Below are positions 17,678 through 24,756 of a stretch of 63,993 nucleotides of DNA, piece after piece. The stretch lies in assembly GCA_017527155.1 (NCBI GenBank), contig JAFXQI010000039.1, forward strand, positions 1 through 63,993. The letters run 5' to 3'. The translations under genes were made by a program, and so were the position numbers. The DNA comes from Kiritimatiellia bacterium. GTDB taxonomy: Bacteria; Verrucomicrobiota; Kiritimatiellia; CAIQIC01; Lenti-01. Position 1 is the first letter of the stretch; the number at the start of each line of letters is the position of its first letter. The notes beneath the pieces are model-generated. The model ran no database searches. It saw only the letters and a program-made list of their open reading frames with translations, and was not told the DNA's origin.

Positions 17678-18178
17678 TCAGGCGGTTTTTTCTTCGGTGA
17701 AGGCGTCTTCGCCGATCTGCTTGCGGAGGGCGGCGGCCTTGGCGCGGTATTCGCGGCCGGTGTCGGTGTCCGTGGGGCAGTACTGCTCGAGGGCCATCAG
17801 GGCGGAGGCGGCGTTCTGCCGGTCGCCGAGGGCGAGGAAGCATTCGGCGGCGTGGAGCTGGGGCTTGGGGTTCTCGAGGTCGAGGAAGGAGGCGTAGCCG
17901 TAGCTGGCGATGGCGCCCTGGTAGTCCTTGGCGACCTGCTGGACGGCGCCGAGGGCGAGCCAGTACTTGGGGTTGAGGTGGTCGAAGAGCACCAGGAACT
18001 GGAAGAGCTTGGACGCGTCCTCGTAGCGGCCGGTGCGGTACTGGGTGAAGCCGAGGGAATAGACGGCTTCGAGCTCCTCGTGGCTGATGCCCTTGAGTTC
18101 GCCGAGGGTCGTGTAGTCGTTCACGAAGCGGCGGGCGGCTTCGGTGATCTGTTCGGTGGTGATGGCGGGAGCGGTCAT
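17678..18178 (-). CDS. lcrH: Type III secretion class II chaperone, LcrH/SycD/IpgC-like TPR protein
   Basis: 166 residues, the size of LcrH/SycD. Three tandem TPR-like repeats span about 40-140: VYSLGFTQYRTGRYEDASKL, then FQFLVLFDHLNPKYWLALGA, then AIASYGYASFLDLENPKPQL with HAAECFLALGD. This is the typical pattern of the cytoplasmic chaperone that binds both translocators before secretion. The match is the strongest single clue to the identity of this operon. Start ATG 18178 has AAAGGAAAC upstream, the same spacing as in the two translocator genes. A 148-nt gap with tandem repeats separates it from the gene upstream. Confidence 0.85.
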   Translation of the reverse strand: MTAPAITTEQITEAARRFVNDYTTLGELKGISHEELEAVYSLGFTQYRTGRYEDASKLFQFLVLFDHLNPKYWLALGAVQQVAKDYQGAIASYGYASFLDLENPKPQLHAAECFLALGDRQNAASALMALEQYCPTDTDTGREYRAKAAALRKQIGEDAFTEEKTA

Positions 18179-18195
18179 GGTTTTGGTTTCCTTTC

Positions 18196-18330
18196 GGGTT
18201 GCTTTTTTAAATCGTCGGATCGTCGGGTGGGTTGTCCGTTGGCTGGACAGACGGGCGGATGGTTGGGTGGTTTGCCCATCCAACCATCGCACCGTCAAAC
18301 CATCGGACCATCGGACGGATTCCGTCTCAA
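18196..18330. repeat. GATGGT/CCATC tandem-repeat hairpin inside the translocon operon
   Basis: Short tandem units (TCGTCGGA; GGATGGTTGGGTGG; CCATCCAACCATCG; ACCATCGG) arranged so that GGATGGTTGG faces CCAACCATC. It separates the accessory genes from the chaperone-translocator part of the operon. Same style of element as the AAGTCGC hairpins. Confidence 0.65.
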
Positions 18331-19256
18331 ACCGGTTCCTCCCGGTTTTCGTCGATGGTCTGGAGGATGGCGGCGTCCATGCGGTCCATCGCCTCGCGGA
18401 TGAGGTTGGCGGGGTCGTTGGCGATGGCCTTCAGCTCGGCCTTGGCCTCCTCGGCGGCGGAGGTGGTGCGCTCGACGGGCTCGATGGTGTTTTCGGTCGA
18501 GAAGGCCGCGAGCAGGTTCGTGATGGTCTGCGAATCGAGCTTGCCGGCGAGCGCCTTGTTGGCGGCTTCCAGGGACGCGATTTTGTCTTTCAGCTCGTCC
18601 ACCGCCGCGTGCAGCGTGTCGAGCTTCGCCTCCTGCGCCGCCGCCTGCGATATCGCCGCATCGAGATCCTTGTCGAGCTTCCCCTTCTCCTCCTCCAGCA
18701 GGGCCACCGTCGCCTCCTCCTTCGCCAGCTCCGCCTTCAGGTCCTCGTTGTCGGCATCCCGGGCGAGCTGCTCCTTCAGCTTGGCGACCGCTTCCCGGTG
18801 CGCCTTGCCTTCGGCGACCGCCCGGTCGACCGCGTGCTGCACTTCGTCGATTTTCGCCTGCATGACCACCATCTGCGCGTCCGCATGGGCCAGGTCGGCC
18901 TGCGCCTTCTGGTAATCCGGCATCAGCTTGGCGATGGCGTCGTTGTTGGCGGCGATTTCCTCCAGGACCTGCGTCTGCTGGTCCGAGAGCGCCCCGTAGC
19001 GCGCCGTGTAGGCATTCAGGAGGGCGGAGAGGCGCTGCCTCGCCAGCGACGCCTGGCGGTCGTCGTTCTCGTTCTTGAGCTTCGCCACGAGCTTTTCGAG
19101 ATCGCTGGAGGGGGCCTGGGTCACGGAGACCGACGGACCGCCCAGCAGCGGCGCCACCTGCTTGCCGGCGGCGGCGGTTTTCGCTCCATCCGCTTGCCCG
19201 GACAGGGTGGCGATGGTGGGGTCGAGGTTCGGATTGACGTTGTGGATGTTGTTCAT
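18327..19256 (-). CDS. Coiled-coil protein of the translocon operon
   Basis: 309 residues, unrecognised. No signal peptide or membrane helix. A long heptad-rich coiled coil runs from about 50 to 245 (for example AVAKLKEQLARDADNEDLKA). It contains NDDRQASLARQRLSALL, which resembles NDERQAQLAQERIETLK in the neighbouring SctE-like protein. Length, coiled coil and position would fit a needle-tip (SctA), gatekeeper or secreted accessory protein, but that is inference. Start ATG 19256 has AGGAG 7 nt upstream; it begins 30 nt after the preceding gene. Confidence 0.7.
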   Translation of the reverse strand: MNNIHNVNPNLDPTIATLSGQADGAKTAAAGKQVAPLLGGPSVSVTQAPSSDLEKLVAKLKNENDDRQASLARQRLSALLNAYTARYGALSDQQTQVLEEIAANNDAIAKLMPDYQKAQADLAHADAQMVVMQAKIDEVQHAVDRAVAEGKAHREAVAKLKEQLARDADNEDLKAELAKEEATVALLEEEKGKLDKDLDAAISQAAAQEAKLDTLHAAVDELKDKIASLEAANKALAGKLDSQTITNLLAAFSTENTIEPVERTTSAAEEAKAELKAIANDPANLIREAMDRMDAAILQTIDENREEPV

Positions 19257-19286
19257 GGTTGGATCTCCTGTCGCCATGTATACCCG

Positions 19287-19664
19287 TCAGATCTGGAAAG
19301 GTTTCATCATCATCCCGAATTTTCTCTGCCGTTCGGCCAGTTCGTCGTTCCCGGCGGTCCGGGGTGGCGGGGGCGGAGGGGAATCCGTGTAGGCGGGCGG
19401 GGCGGGCGCGAAAACCTCTTCCACCTCTTCCAGCGGATCCATCCCGAGCCGGACCAGCTCCCGGTTGACCGCTTCCCGCTGCTCCCCCGTGAAGCGGAAT
19501 CCCATCACCTGCTCGCGGGTCAGTCCCTGTTTCGCGAGCAGGCGGTCGGTTTCGGCGATGCGCAACTTCGCGGCCTCCACGAGCCTCTCCGAATCCGCGA
19601 TGGTCTTGCGGATGCGTGCCAGATAGGCATCCGTGTCTTGCTTGGCTTGTTCCCAGTCGCTCAT
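19287..19664 (-). CDS. Small helical protein, first gene of the translocon operon
   Basis: 125 residues, unrecognised. The first 60 residues are helical and charged (DWEQAKQDTDAYLARIRKTI), the middle holds VMGFRFTGEQREAVNREL, and residues ~85-105 form a proline-rich linker before a short basic C-terminus. No signal peptide. It has a strong AGGAGG before ATG 19664 and directly follows a clear promoter, so it heads the operon. A cytoplasmic regulator, a second chaperone or a small secreted component are all possible. Confidence 0.65.
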   Translation of the reverse strand: MSDWEQAKQDTDAYLARIRKTIADSERLVEAAKLRIAETDRLLAKQGLTREQVMGFRFTGEQREAVNRELVRLGMDPLEEVEEVFAPAPPAYTDSPPPPPPRTAGNDELAERQRKFGMMMKPFQI

Positions 19665-19706
19665 GCCTTTGCCTCCTGTCCCGCCAGTCCGGCGGAACGC
19701 TTCCGG

Positions 19707-19736
19707 ACTCTACCGTCCCGCCGCCCCGCCCGTCAA
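19707..19736 (-). promoter_or_regulatory. Promoter of the translocon operon
   Basis: Minus strand TTGACG (19736-19731), 18 bp, TAGAGT (19712-19707); ~36-nt leader with AGGAGG. Confidence 0.65.
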
Positions 19737-19870
19737 CCTCCGTTTTGCCCCGTCTGCCCGCCCGAATACGGCGGAAATGCGGGCAATCGGCTTGCAGGCC
19801 GGGAACCGGACGCCCCCCGCATCGCGCATCCGGAACCGGATCCGCCGCGCGTGCACCGTGCGTCCCAACG

Positions 19871-19892
19871 AAAAAGGCCCGCCAAGCGGGCC
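19871..19892 (-). terminator. Terminator of tRNA-Pro
   Basis: 7-bp stem GGCCCGC/GCGGGCC (19876-19882 with 19886-19892), loop of three, T5 on the minus strand at 19875-19871. Confidence 0.85.
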
Positions 19893-19902
19893 GGAAAGGG
19901 AG

Positions 19903-19976
19903 TCGGGGCGACTGGATTTGAACCAGCGACTTCTTGGTCCCGAACCAAGCGCTCTACCAGGCTGAGCCACGCCCCG
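19903..19976 (-). tRNA. tRNA-Pro (anticodon CGG)
   Basis: 74 nt without an encoded CCA. The acceptor stem CGGGGCG pairs with CGCCCCG, the anticodon arm is CTTGG-TTCGGGA-CCAAG (anticodon CGG, reading CCG), and the T arm contains GTTCAAATCC. A promoter lies 30-55 nt upstream and a terminator 11 nt downstream. Confidence 0.95.
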
Positions 19977-20004
19977 GACCGCGCCAATGCGCGATTTCCC
20001 GGAC

Positions 20005-20032
20005 ACTATAACCATCTTTCCCCGCCGTGCAA
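20005..20032 (-). promoter_or_regulatory. Promoter of tRNA-Pro
   Basis: Minus strand TTGCAC (20032-20027), 16 bp, TATAGT (20010-20005). Confidence 0.75.
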
Positions 20033-20178
20033 GCGAATTTTCGGAACGCGCCAAGCCGCCGGACCGCGCCCCCCACCCTTCCCTGGCCCGCCCGCTCCGC
20101 GGCCCACCGCATCTTGTCACTTTTCACTATCCACTTTTCCCGGCTCCCGCTACACTTCCGCGCAAATTGTCCCTTTCC

Positions 20179-21912
20179 ATGTCCCTCCTCTCCAAAGTCG
20201 GCCGCAAAAGCCTCCGCACCCGCCTTCTGCTGGCGCTCCTCTACGCGCTTCTCCTCGCGGGCGCCGTCGCCATGCTCTACCCCCTCGGCCTCATGCTCGC
20301 CGGCTCCACCCAGTCCGTCGCCGACCTCCACGAGAACCGCCTCGTCCCGCGCTTCCTGGTCTCCGACGAAGCCCTCTGGCAAAAACACCTCGAAGCCCTC
20401 TTCAACGAATCCCTCGACGCCCTGAACATCGCCTTCCGCACCGACTACCCCGCCTTCAACGCCATTCCCCTCCCCCCTCCCGGCGCCGCCCCCCACGCCG
20501 AATGGCTCCCCGCCTACCGCCGCTTCCTGGCCGACACTCCCCTTCCGCCCACCTCCATCACCCTCGGCCACTACTGGGCCCCGCAGGCGGGCGCCTTCCC
20601 CGCGGCCCTGCGCGCCTTCCGCCGCCACCTCCGCGCCGAATACGGCACCCTCGACGCCCTGAACGCCGCCCTCCGCACCGATTTCGACGCCTGGTACAAC
20701 GTCTTCGTCCAGCCGCCCGCCTACCTCTTTCCCCACGCCCTTCCCCACGCCACCCCCCTCGCCGACGCCCTCGACGCCTACAAACCACTCGCCCCCGACT
20801 GGCAGAAAACCCTCCTCTCCCCCGAAGGCTTTTACATCAAACTCTACCTCAAACCCCGCTACGGCCGCGACATCGCCACCTACAACGCCGCCCACCATAC
20901 CACCCACCCCTCCTGGGACACCGTCACCCTCCCCCCCACCTGCCCCGACCCCGCCGCCTCCCCCGAAGAAGCCGCCGACTGGCAAGACTTCACCACCCGC
21001 GCCCTCAACCCCCTCTGGCTCACCGGGGGCGCGGGCGTCCCGCCCGCGACCTCCTCCAATCAACCCACCGCAAACTCGTCACTCGTCACTCGTCACTCGT
21101 CACTCACAACCCCCGACCTCCAATTCCGCGCTTGGCTTTTGCTCCACCCCAACGCCCCCCCCTCCGCCATCGCCACCGCCCCCCTCCCGCAATTCGCGCA
21201 CCACGCCGACCTCTTCCGTCAACACATCCCCGAACTCCGCCGCGAATTCCTCCTGCGCAACTACCGCACCGTCCTCGACTACCTCCTCTTCCACGGCCGC
21301 GGCATCCTCAACACCGTCATTTACTGCATCCTGGCCGTCCTCGTCGCCCTCCTGGTGAACCCCCTCGCCGCCTACGCCATCTCCCGCGGCAACCTCCGCC
21401 ACTCCACCCAGATCCTCTTCTTCCTGATGCTGACCATGGCCTTCCCCCACATGGTCACCCAGATTCCGGTCTTCCTCCTCCTCCGCGAATTCGGCCTGCT
21501 GAACACCTTCGCCGCGCTGATCCTCCCCGGCGCCGCGAGCGGCTATTCCATCTTCCTCCTGAAAGGCTTCTTCGACTCCCTTCCCCGCGACCTCTACGAA
21601 TCCGCGCAGCTCGACGGCGCCGGCGAATGGACCCTCTTCTGGCACATCACGATGCGCCTATCGACGCCGATCCTCTCCGTCATCGCCCTGCAGGCCTTCA
21701 CCCTGGCCTACGCCAACTTCATGTACGCCCTGCTCATCTGCCAATCCCCGAAGATGTGGACCCTGATGGTCTGGCTCTACCAGCTCCAGCAGCGCACCGG
21801 CCCCGGCGTCGTCCAGGCGTCCCTCATCCTCGCCGCCCTGCCCACCCTCCTCGTCTTCCTCGCCTGCCAACGCGTCCTCCTCCGCGGCATCGTCGTCCCC
21901 ATCGAAAAGTGA
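20179..21912 (+). CDS. MalG-type ABC sugar permease with large periplasmic insertion
   Basis: 577 residues, about twice the size of a normal MalG (~280). A first membrane helix (about 18-40) is followed by ~300 residues of soluble, presumably periplasmic sequence, and then by the permease core (about 345-577) with the EAA loop RDLYESAQLDGAGEW near 470. The insertion holds the tandem-repeat-derived stretch SSLVTRHSSL (about 300-311), encoded by four ACTCGTC units. It is the likely partner of the SBP-MalF fusion at 11510-14410, although the translocon operon and a tRNA lie between them. ATG 20179 is the first start after the -10-like TACACT; no Shine-Dalgarno is seen. Confidence 0.87.
   Translation: MSLLSKVGRKSLRTRLLLALLYALLLAGAVAMLYPLGLMLAGSTQSVADLHENRLVPRFLVSDEALWQKHLEALFNESLDALNIAFRTDYPAFNAIPLPPPGAAPHAEWLPAYRRFLADTPLPPTSITLGHYWAPQAGAFPAALRAFRRHLRAEYGTLDALNAALRTDFDAWYNVFVQPPAYLFPHALPHATPLADALDAYKPLAPDWQKTLLSPEGFYIKLYLKPRYGRDIATYNAAHHTTHPSWDTVTLPPTCPDPAASPEEAADWQDFTTRALNPLWLTGGAGVPPATSSNQPTANSSLVTRHSSLTTPDLQFRAWLLLHPNAPPSAIATAPLPQFAHHADLFRQHIPELRREFLLRNYRTVLDYLLFHGRGILNTVIYCILAVLVALLVNPLAAYAISRGNLRHSTQILFFLMLTMAFPHMVTQIPVFLLLREFGLLNTFAALILPGAASGYSIFLLKGFFDSLPRDLYESAQLDGAGEWTLFWHITMRLSTPILSVIALQAFTLAYANFMYALLICQSPKMWTLMVWLYQLQQRTGPGVVQASLILAALPTLLVFLACQRVLLRGIVVPIEK
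21074..21106. repeat. ACTCGTC tandem repeat inside permease gene
   Basis: Four in-frame copies of the 7-mer ACTCGTC. The same repeat, also preceded by CCCACCG, occurs at 35821-35853 in the 5-FTHF cyclo-ligase gene. Confidence 0.9.
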
Positions 21913-21978
21913 CCCGCCCCCCACCCCCGCCCCCCCCTACTCCCAGCCCCTCGCCCCCCGCGCCCCCTGTCCCTTCCG

Positions 21979-22040
21979 CTTTTGAACCCAGGAAAATCAC
22001 TTGACTTCTCCACTCTTTTCCCCCACACTCCGCCCCCATG
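21979..22040 (+). promoter_or_regulatory. CATTTG-ATG element, copy 3 (drives family member 2)
   Basis: Box variant CTTTTG at 21979, CAGGAAAA, then TTGACT (22001-22006)-N17-CACACT (22024-22029)-N8-ATG 22038. This is the best promoter among the copies. Confidence 0.8.
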
Positions 22041-22928
22041 AACAACACCGTGAAATACGCCCTCCGCGAAGCCGCCGGCATCGCCGGCGACACCGCCCGC
22101 TTCTACGCCGGCGCCTTCGCCCTGCCCGTGGTTCTCCCCGTCGCCGCCGCGGGCATCGCCGCCCTCTCCGCCGCGGCGCTTGGAAGCTGGATCGCCGGGA
22201 CCACCGGCCGCGCCATCCTCTCCGAACTGCGCCGCCGGGCCCGCCTGCGCGCCCCGCGTCCGCCCGCCCCTTCCCTGCGCGGAACCCCGACGCCCCAAGA
22301 GCTTGCCGCCGACGCGGCGCTGCAACCCCGCACGCTGGCGGTGCGCCTGCGCCTCGGCTCCCGCCTGGCCGACCTCGCGCCGACCCTCGACAGCGGCAAC
22401 CAGTACGACATCTCGCCCACCGGCGCCCAACGCATCCGGGGCCGCGGCCGCGGCGTGCGCGGCTGGCTGGAGGACAACCGCGTCAAGGTGAACTACTCGA
22501 CCCTCATGCGCTACAAACGCCTTGCCGTCCGCCTCCGGGCCCTGCTCGGACTGGACGAACGCCTTCCGCTGGAATGGCTCCTGCCCGGCGCAACGCCATC
22601 CGCCGGAATTCCCCGGGACCTGCAAACCCAGTACGCCACGGCCAAGCGCAGGCTGGCGCGCCTGTTGCGCGACCACTGGAATTTCAGCCGTCTGCAAACG
22701 CACGTGGACGACGCCCTCGGCATCCGCCGCCTTCCCCGCTCGGGGGCGCGCCCCCTCGACGACACCCTTGCGGAAAACACCAAGCGCGAGCTGGCCCGTT
22801 TCCTCCAGGCGCGCGATCTCTCCCCCCGGCTGGAAGCGCTGCGCCGGGAAGCCATCGCCGGCTTCCTGCAGGATCAGGGCAGCGATATCCCGAAATTCCC
22901 GAACTGCGCCGCCAGGAACAGCCCGTAG
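22038..22928 (+). CDS. Unknown protein, 'LREAAGIAGD' family member 2
   Basis: 296 residues, family not recognised. N-terminus: LREAAGIAGD, then a hydrophobic segment (about 23-50). From ~65 the protein is very basic: SLRGTPTPQELAAD, LAVRLRLGSRLADLAPTLDS, then YSTLMRYKRLAVRLRALLGL and LPLEWLLPG, RRLARLLRDHWNF. All these blocks recur in the 312-residue protein at 49284. The basic, helical middle could bind nucleic acid, with the N-terminus as a membrane anchor. The last ~18 residues are read through the 3' end of the convergent antiporter gene (55-bp overlap), so the original C-terminus may have been lost. Confidence 0.7.
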   Translation: MNNTVKYALREAAGIAGDTARFYAGAFALPVVLPVAAAGIAALSAAALGSWIAGTTGRAILSELRRRARLRAPRPPAPSLRGTPTPQELAADAALQPRTLAVRLRLGSRLADLAPTLDSGNQYDISPTGAQRIRGRGRGVRGWLEDNRVKVNYSTLMRYKRLAVRLRALLGLDERLPLEWLLPGATPSAGIPRDLQTQYATAKRRLARLLRDHWNFSRLQTHVDDALGIRRLPRSGARPLDDTLAENTKRELARFLQARDLSPRLEALRREAIAGFLQDQGSDIPKFPNCAARNSP

Positions 22929-23827
22929 AGCGCGATGATCGCCACCGCCTCCGAGCGCACGAACTTTCCGTCCGTCGTCACGAACATCTGCATCAGCGCC
23001 CCCGCCAGCACCAGCAGCGGCAGGTCGCGCGAAACGATCATCGGCGCGACCGGCAGCGGCGCCACCAGGCACAGCGCGCCCATCACCGCGAGGCCCGTGA
23101 AGATGTTCGACGAGTAGATTTCCCCCAGCGTCACGTCCTCCTGCCCCTTCAGCACCGCGCCCAGCGCGATGGCCAGCTCCGGCAGCGACGTACCGAACGA
23201 GAACAGCGTCACGCCCATCAGCGTCTCGTTCATCCCCATCTTCGCCGCCAGCTTTCCGCCGTTCGCCACGATCAGCTCCGCCCCGTACACCACCATCCCC
23301 ACGCCGGCGATGAACAGCACCCCGTCCAGGAACGAGAACCGCGCCGCCGTTTCCTCCCCCGCCCCGCTCCGCTGCCGCTTCGCTTCCGCGAGATTCCCCA
23401 GGAAATACGGCACGTACGCTCCCACCAGCACCAGTCCGTCCAGGCGGCCCAGCCTCCCGTCCAGCGCCAGCACCAGCATGAGCGCCGCCGACAAAATCAT
23501 CCATCCCGACTCCCGTTCGCGGATCGACGGCCCCACCGTGATCGGCCGCCACAGCGCGCACAGCCCCGCCACGAACGTGAGCGTCACGAAATTCGACCCC
23601 ACGATGTTCGACACCGCCGCGCCCGCCTGTCCCCGCAGCGACGCCAGCAGCGACACGCAGAACTCCGGCAGCGACGTCATCACCGCCAGCAGCAGCGCCG
23701 TCACCAGCAGCGGCGACACCCGGAGCGCGCCGGCGAGCCGCGGCACCCGCCGCAGCACCGTCTCCGTGCCGCCCCAGAGCAGCCCGATTCCCGCGCAAAA
23801 CAAAACCACCGACAAAACCGTATCCAT
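22874..23827 (-). CDS. Ca2+/cation antiporter, CaCA (YrbG-like) family
   Basis: 317 residues with two inverted halves of about five helices each. The alpha repeats are plain: LLLAVMTSLPEFCVSLLAS with NIVGSNF in the first half, and LFSFGTSLPELAIALG with GEIYSSNIF in the second; the Glu in each (TSLPEF, TSLPEL) coordinates the cation. An inner-membrane Na+/Ca2+ or H+/Ca2+ exchanger is likely. Start ATG 23827 has AAAGGA 8 nt upstream. It overlaps the convergent gene at 22038-22928 by 55 bp. Confidence 0.9.
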   Translation of the reverse strand: MDTVLSVVLFCAGIGLLWGGTETVLRRVPRLAGALRVSPLLVTALLLAVMTSLPEFCVSLLASLRGQAGAAVSNIVGSNFVTLTFVAGLCALWRPITVGPSIRERESGWMILSAALMLVLALDGRLGRLDGLVLVGAYVPYFLGNLAEAKRQRSGAGEETAARFSFLDGVLFIAGVGMVVYGAELIVANGGKLAAKMGMNETLMGVTLFSFGTSLPELAIALGAVLKGQEDVTLGEIYSSNIFTGLAVMGALCLVAPLPVAPMIVSRDLPLLVLAGALMQMFVTTDGKFVRSEAVAIIALYGLFLAAQFGNFGISLP

Positions 23828-23892
23828 CTGGAAGTCCTTTCTTTCCCCACCCTACCCCCTCCCATCCGAAACTTCAATCCTCCGCTATCGGC

Positions 23893-23921
23893 TTGCCACC
23901 CGCCCGTCCCCGGCGCATAGT
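23893..23921 (+). promoter_or_regulatory. Promoter of plsY, predicted leaderless
   Basis: TTGCCA (23893-23898), 17 bp, CATAGT (23916-23921), 7 nt to ATG 23929. Confidence 0.7.
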
Positions 23922-23928
23922 GGGGCGC

Positions 23929-24567
23929 ATGGACACACCAACGATCATGCAAACCGCCCTTCCTGTCCTCGCCGGCTACCTGGCGGGCTCCATTCCCTTC
24001 GGCCTGCTCATCGCGAAAGCCCGCGGCGTGGACCTCCGCAACAGCGGCTCCGGCAACATCGGGGCCACGAACGTCTTCCGCTGCGTCGGCAAGGGCTGGG
24101 GCGTCCTCGCGCTGCTCCTCGACGCCGTCAAGGGCTTCCTCCCCGCCTACGCCTTTCCCCTCTGGCTCCCGCGTTTCACCGGCGCGCCCGCCCCCGTCTG
24201 GATGGGGGTCGCCTGCGGCCTCGCCGCCGTGGCCGGCCACAACTGGCCCGCATGGCTGGGGTTCAAGGGCGGCAAAGGCGTCGCCACGAGCGCCGGCATG
24301 GCGCTGGGCATCGCGCCGGGGGCCGTCGGCATCGGATTCGCCGCCTTCGCCCTGGTCGTGGTGGCGACCCGCTGGGTCTCCCTGGCCTCCATGCTCGGGT
24401 GCGCGGCCGCGACCGGCGCCGCCGTCTGGCTCTACGGCGGGACCGACCGCGCCTGGCTCGTCTGGGTGCTCGGCGCGATGACCCTGCTCGTCGTCTGGCG
24501 CCACCGTGCCAACATCGGGCGCCTTCTCGCCGGTACCGAACCCCGCATCGTCGGCGGCGGGAAGTAG
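23929..24567 (+). CDS. plsY: Acyl-phosphate:glycerol-3-phosphate acyltransferase
   Basis: Inner-membrane enzyme making lysophosphatidate from acyl-phosphate and glycerol-3-phosphate. 212 residues, the usual length. The three PlsY motifs are visible: GSIPFG near 21, NSGSGNIGATNVFR near 42-55 and AGHNWPAWLGFKGGKGVAT near 107-125 (the Gly-rich phosphate-binding loop). ATG 23929 is 7 nt past the -10 box, so no leader and no Shine-Dalgarno are expected. Monocistronic; element copy 4 begins 45 nt after the stop. Confidence 0.95.
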   Translation: MDTPTIMQTALPVLAGYLAGSIPFGLLIAKARGVDLRNSGSGNIGATNVFRCVGKGWGVLALLLDAVKGFLPAYAFPLWLPRFTGAPAPVWMGVACGLAAVAGHNWPAWLGFKGGKGVATSAGMALGIAPGAVGIGFAAFALVVVATRWVSLASMLGCAAATGAAVWLYGGTDRAWLVWVLGAMTLLVVWRHRANIGRLLAGTEPRIVGGGK

Positions 24568-24612
24568 CGCCGCCGCCCATCCGTCTTCCCTCCCTCCCGC
24601 CCTGCCTCCACC

Positions 24613-24673
24613 CATTTGGAAACAGGAAAAATACTCGACTTTCCCCCATTTCCGCCCCCTTCCCCCGCCCATG
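24613..24673 (+). promoter_or_regulatory. CATTTG-ATG element, copy 4 (solo)
   Basis: CATTTG at 24613, GAAACAGGAAAA, ATG at 24671 (58 nt; ATGAAC). The frame after the ATG is short and has no family similarity; the next gene's -35 begins 49 nt later. Confidence 0.7.
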
Positions 24674-24719
24674 AACGTCGCCCCGCCCGTCCGCCCTTCC
24701 GCCCCCCGCAAGTTTAGGG

Positions 24720-24748
24720 TTGCGCCCCCCCCTCCGATGCGTCAACAT
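24720..24748 (+). promoter_or_regulatory. Promoter of the GT39-like gene, near-leaderless
   Basis: TTGCGC (24720-24725), 17 bp, CAACAT (24743-24748), 8 nt to ATG 24757. Confidence 0.55.
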
Positions 24749-24756
24749 TCCCCCCC

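Noticed and set aside
14761..19980. Classical integrative island
   Set aside because: No integrase, no duplicated tRNA end and no shift in base composition that I can see; kept only as a low-interest finding.
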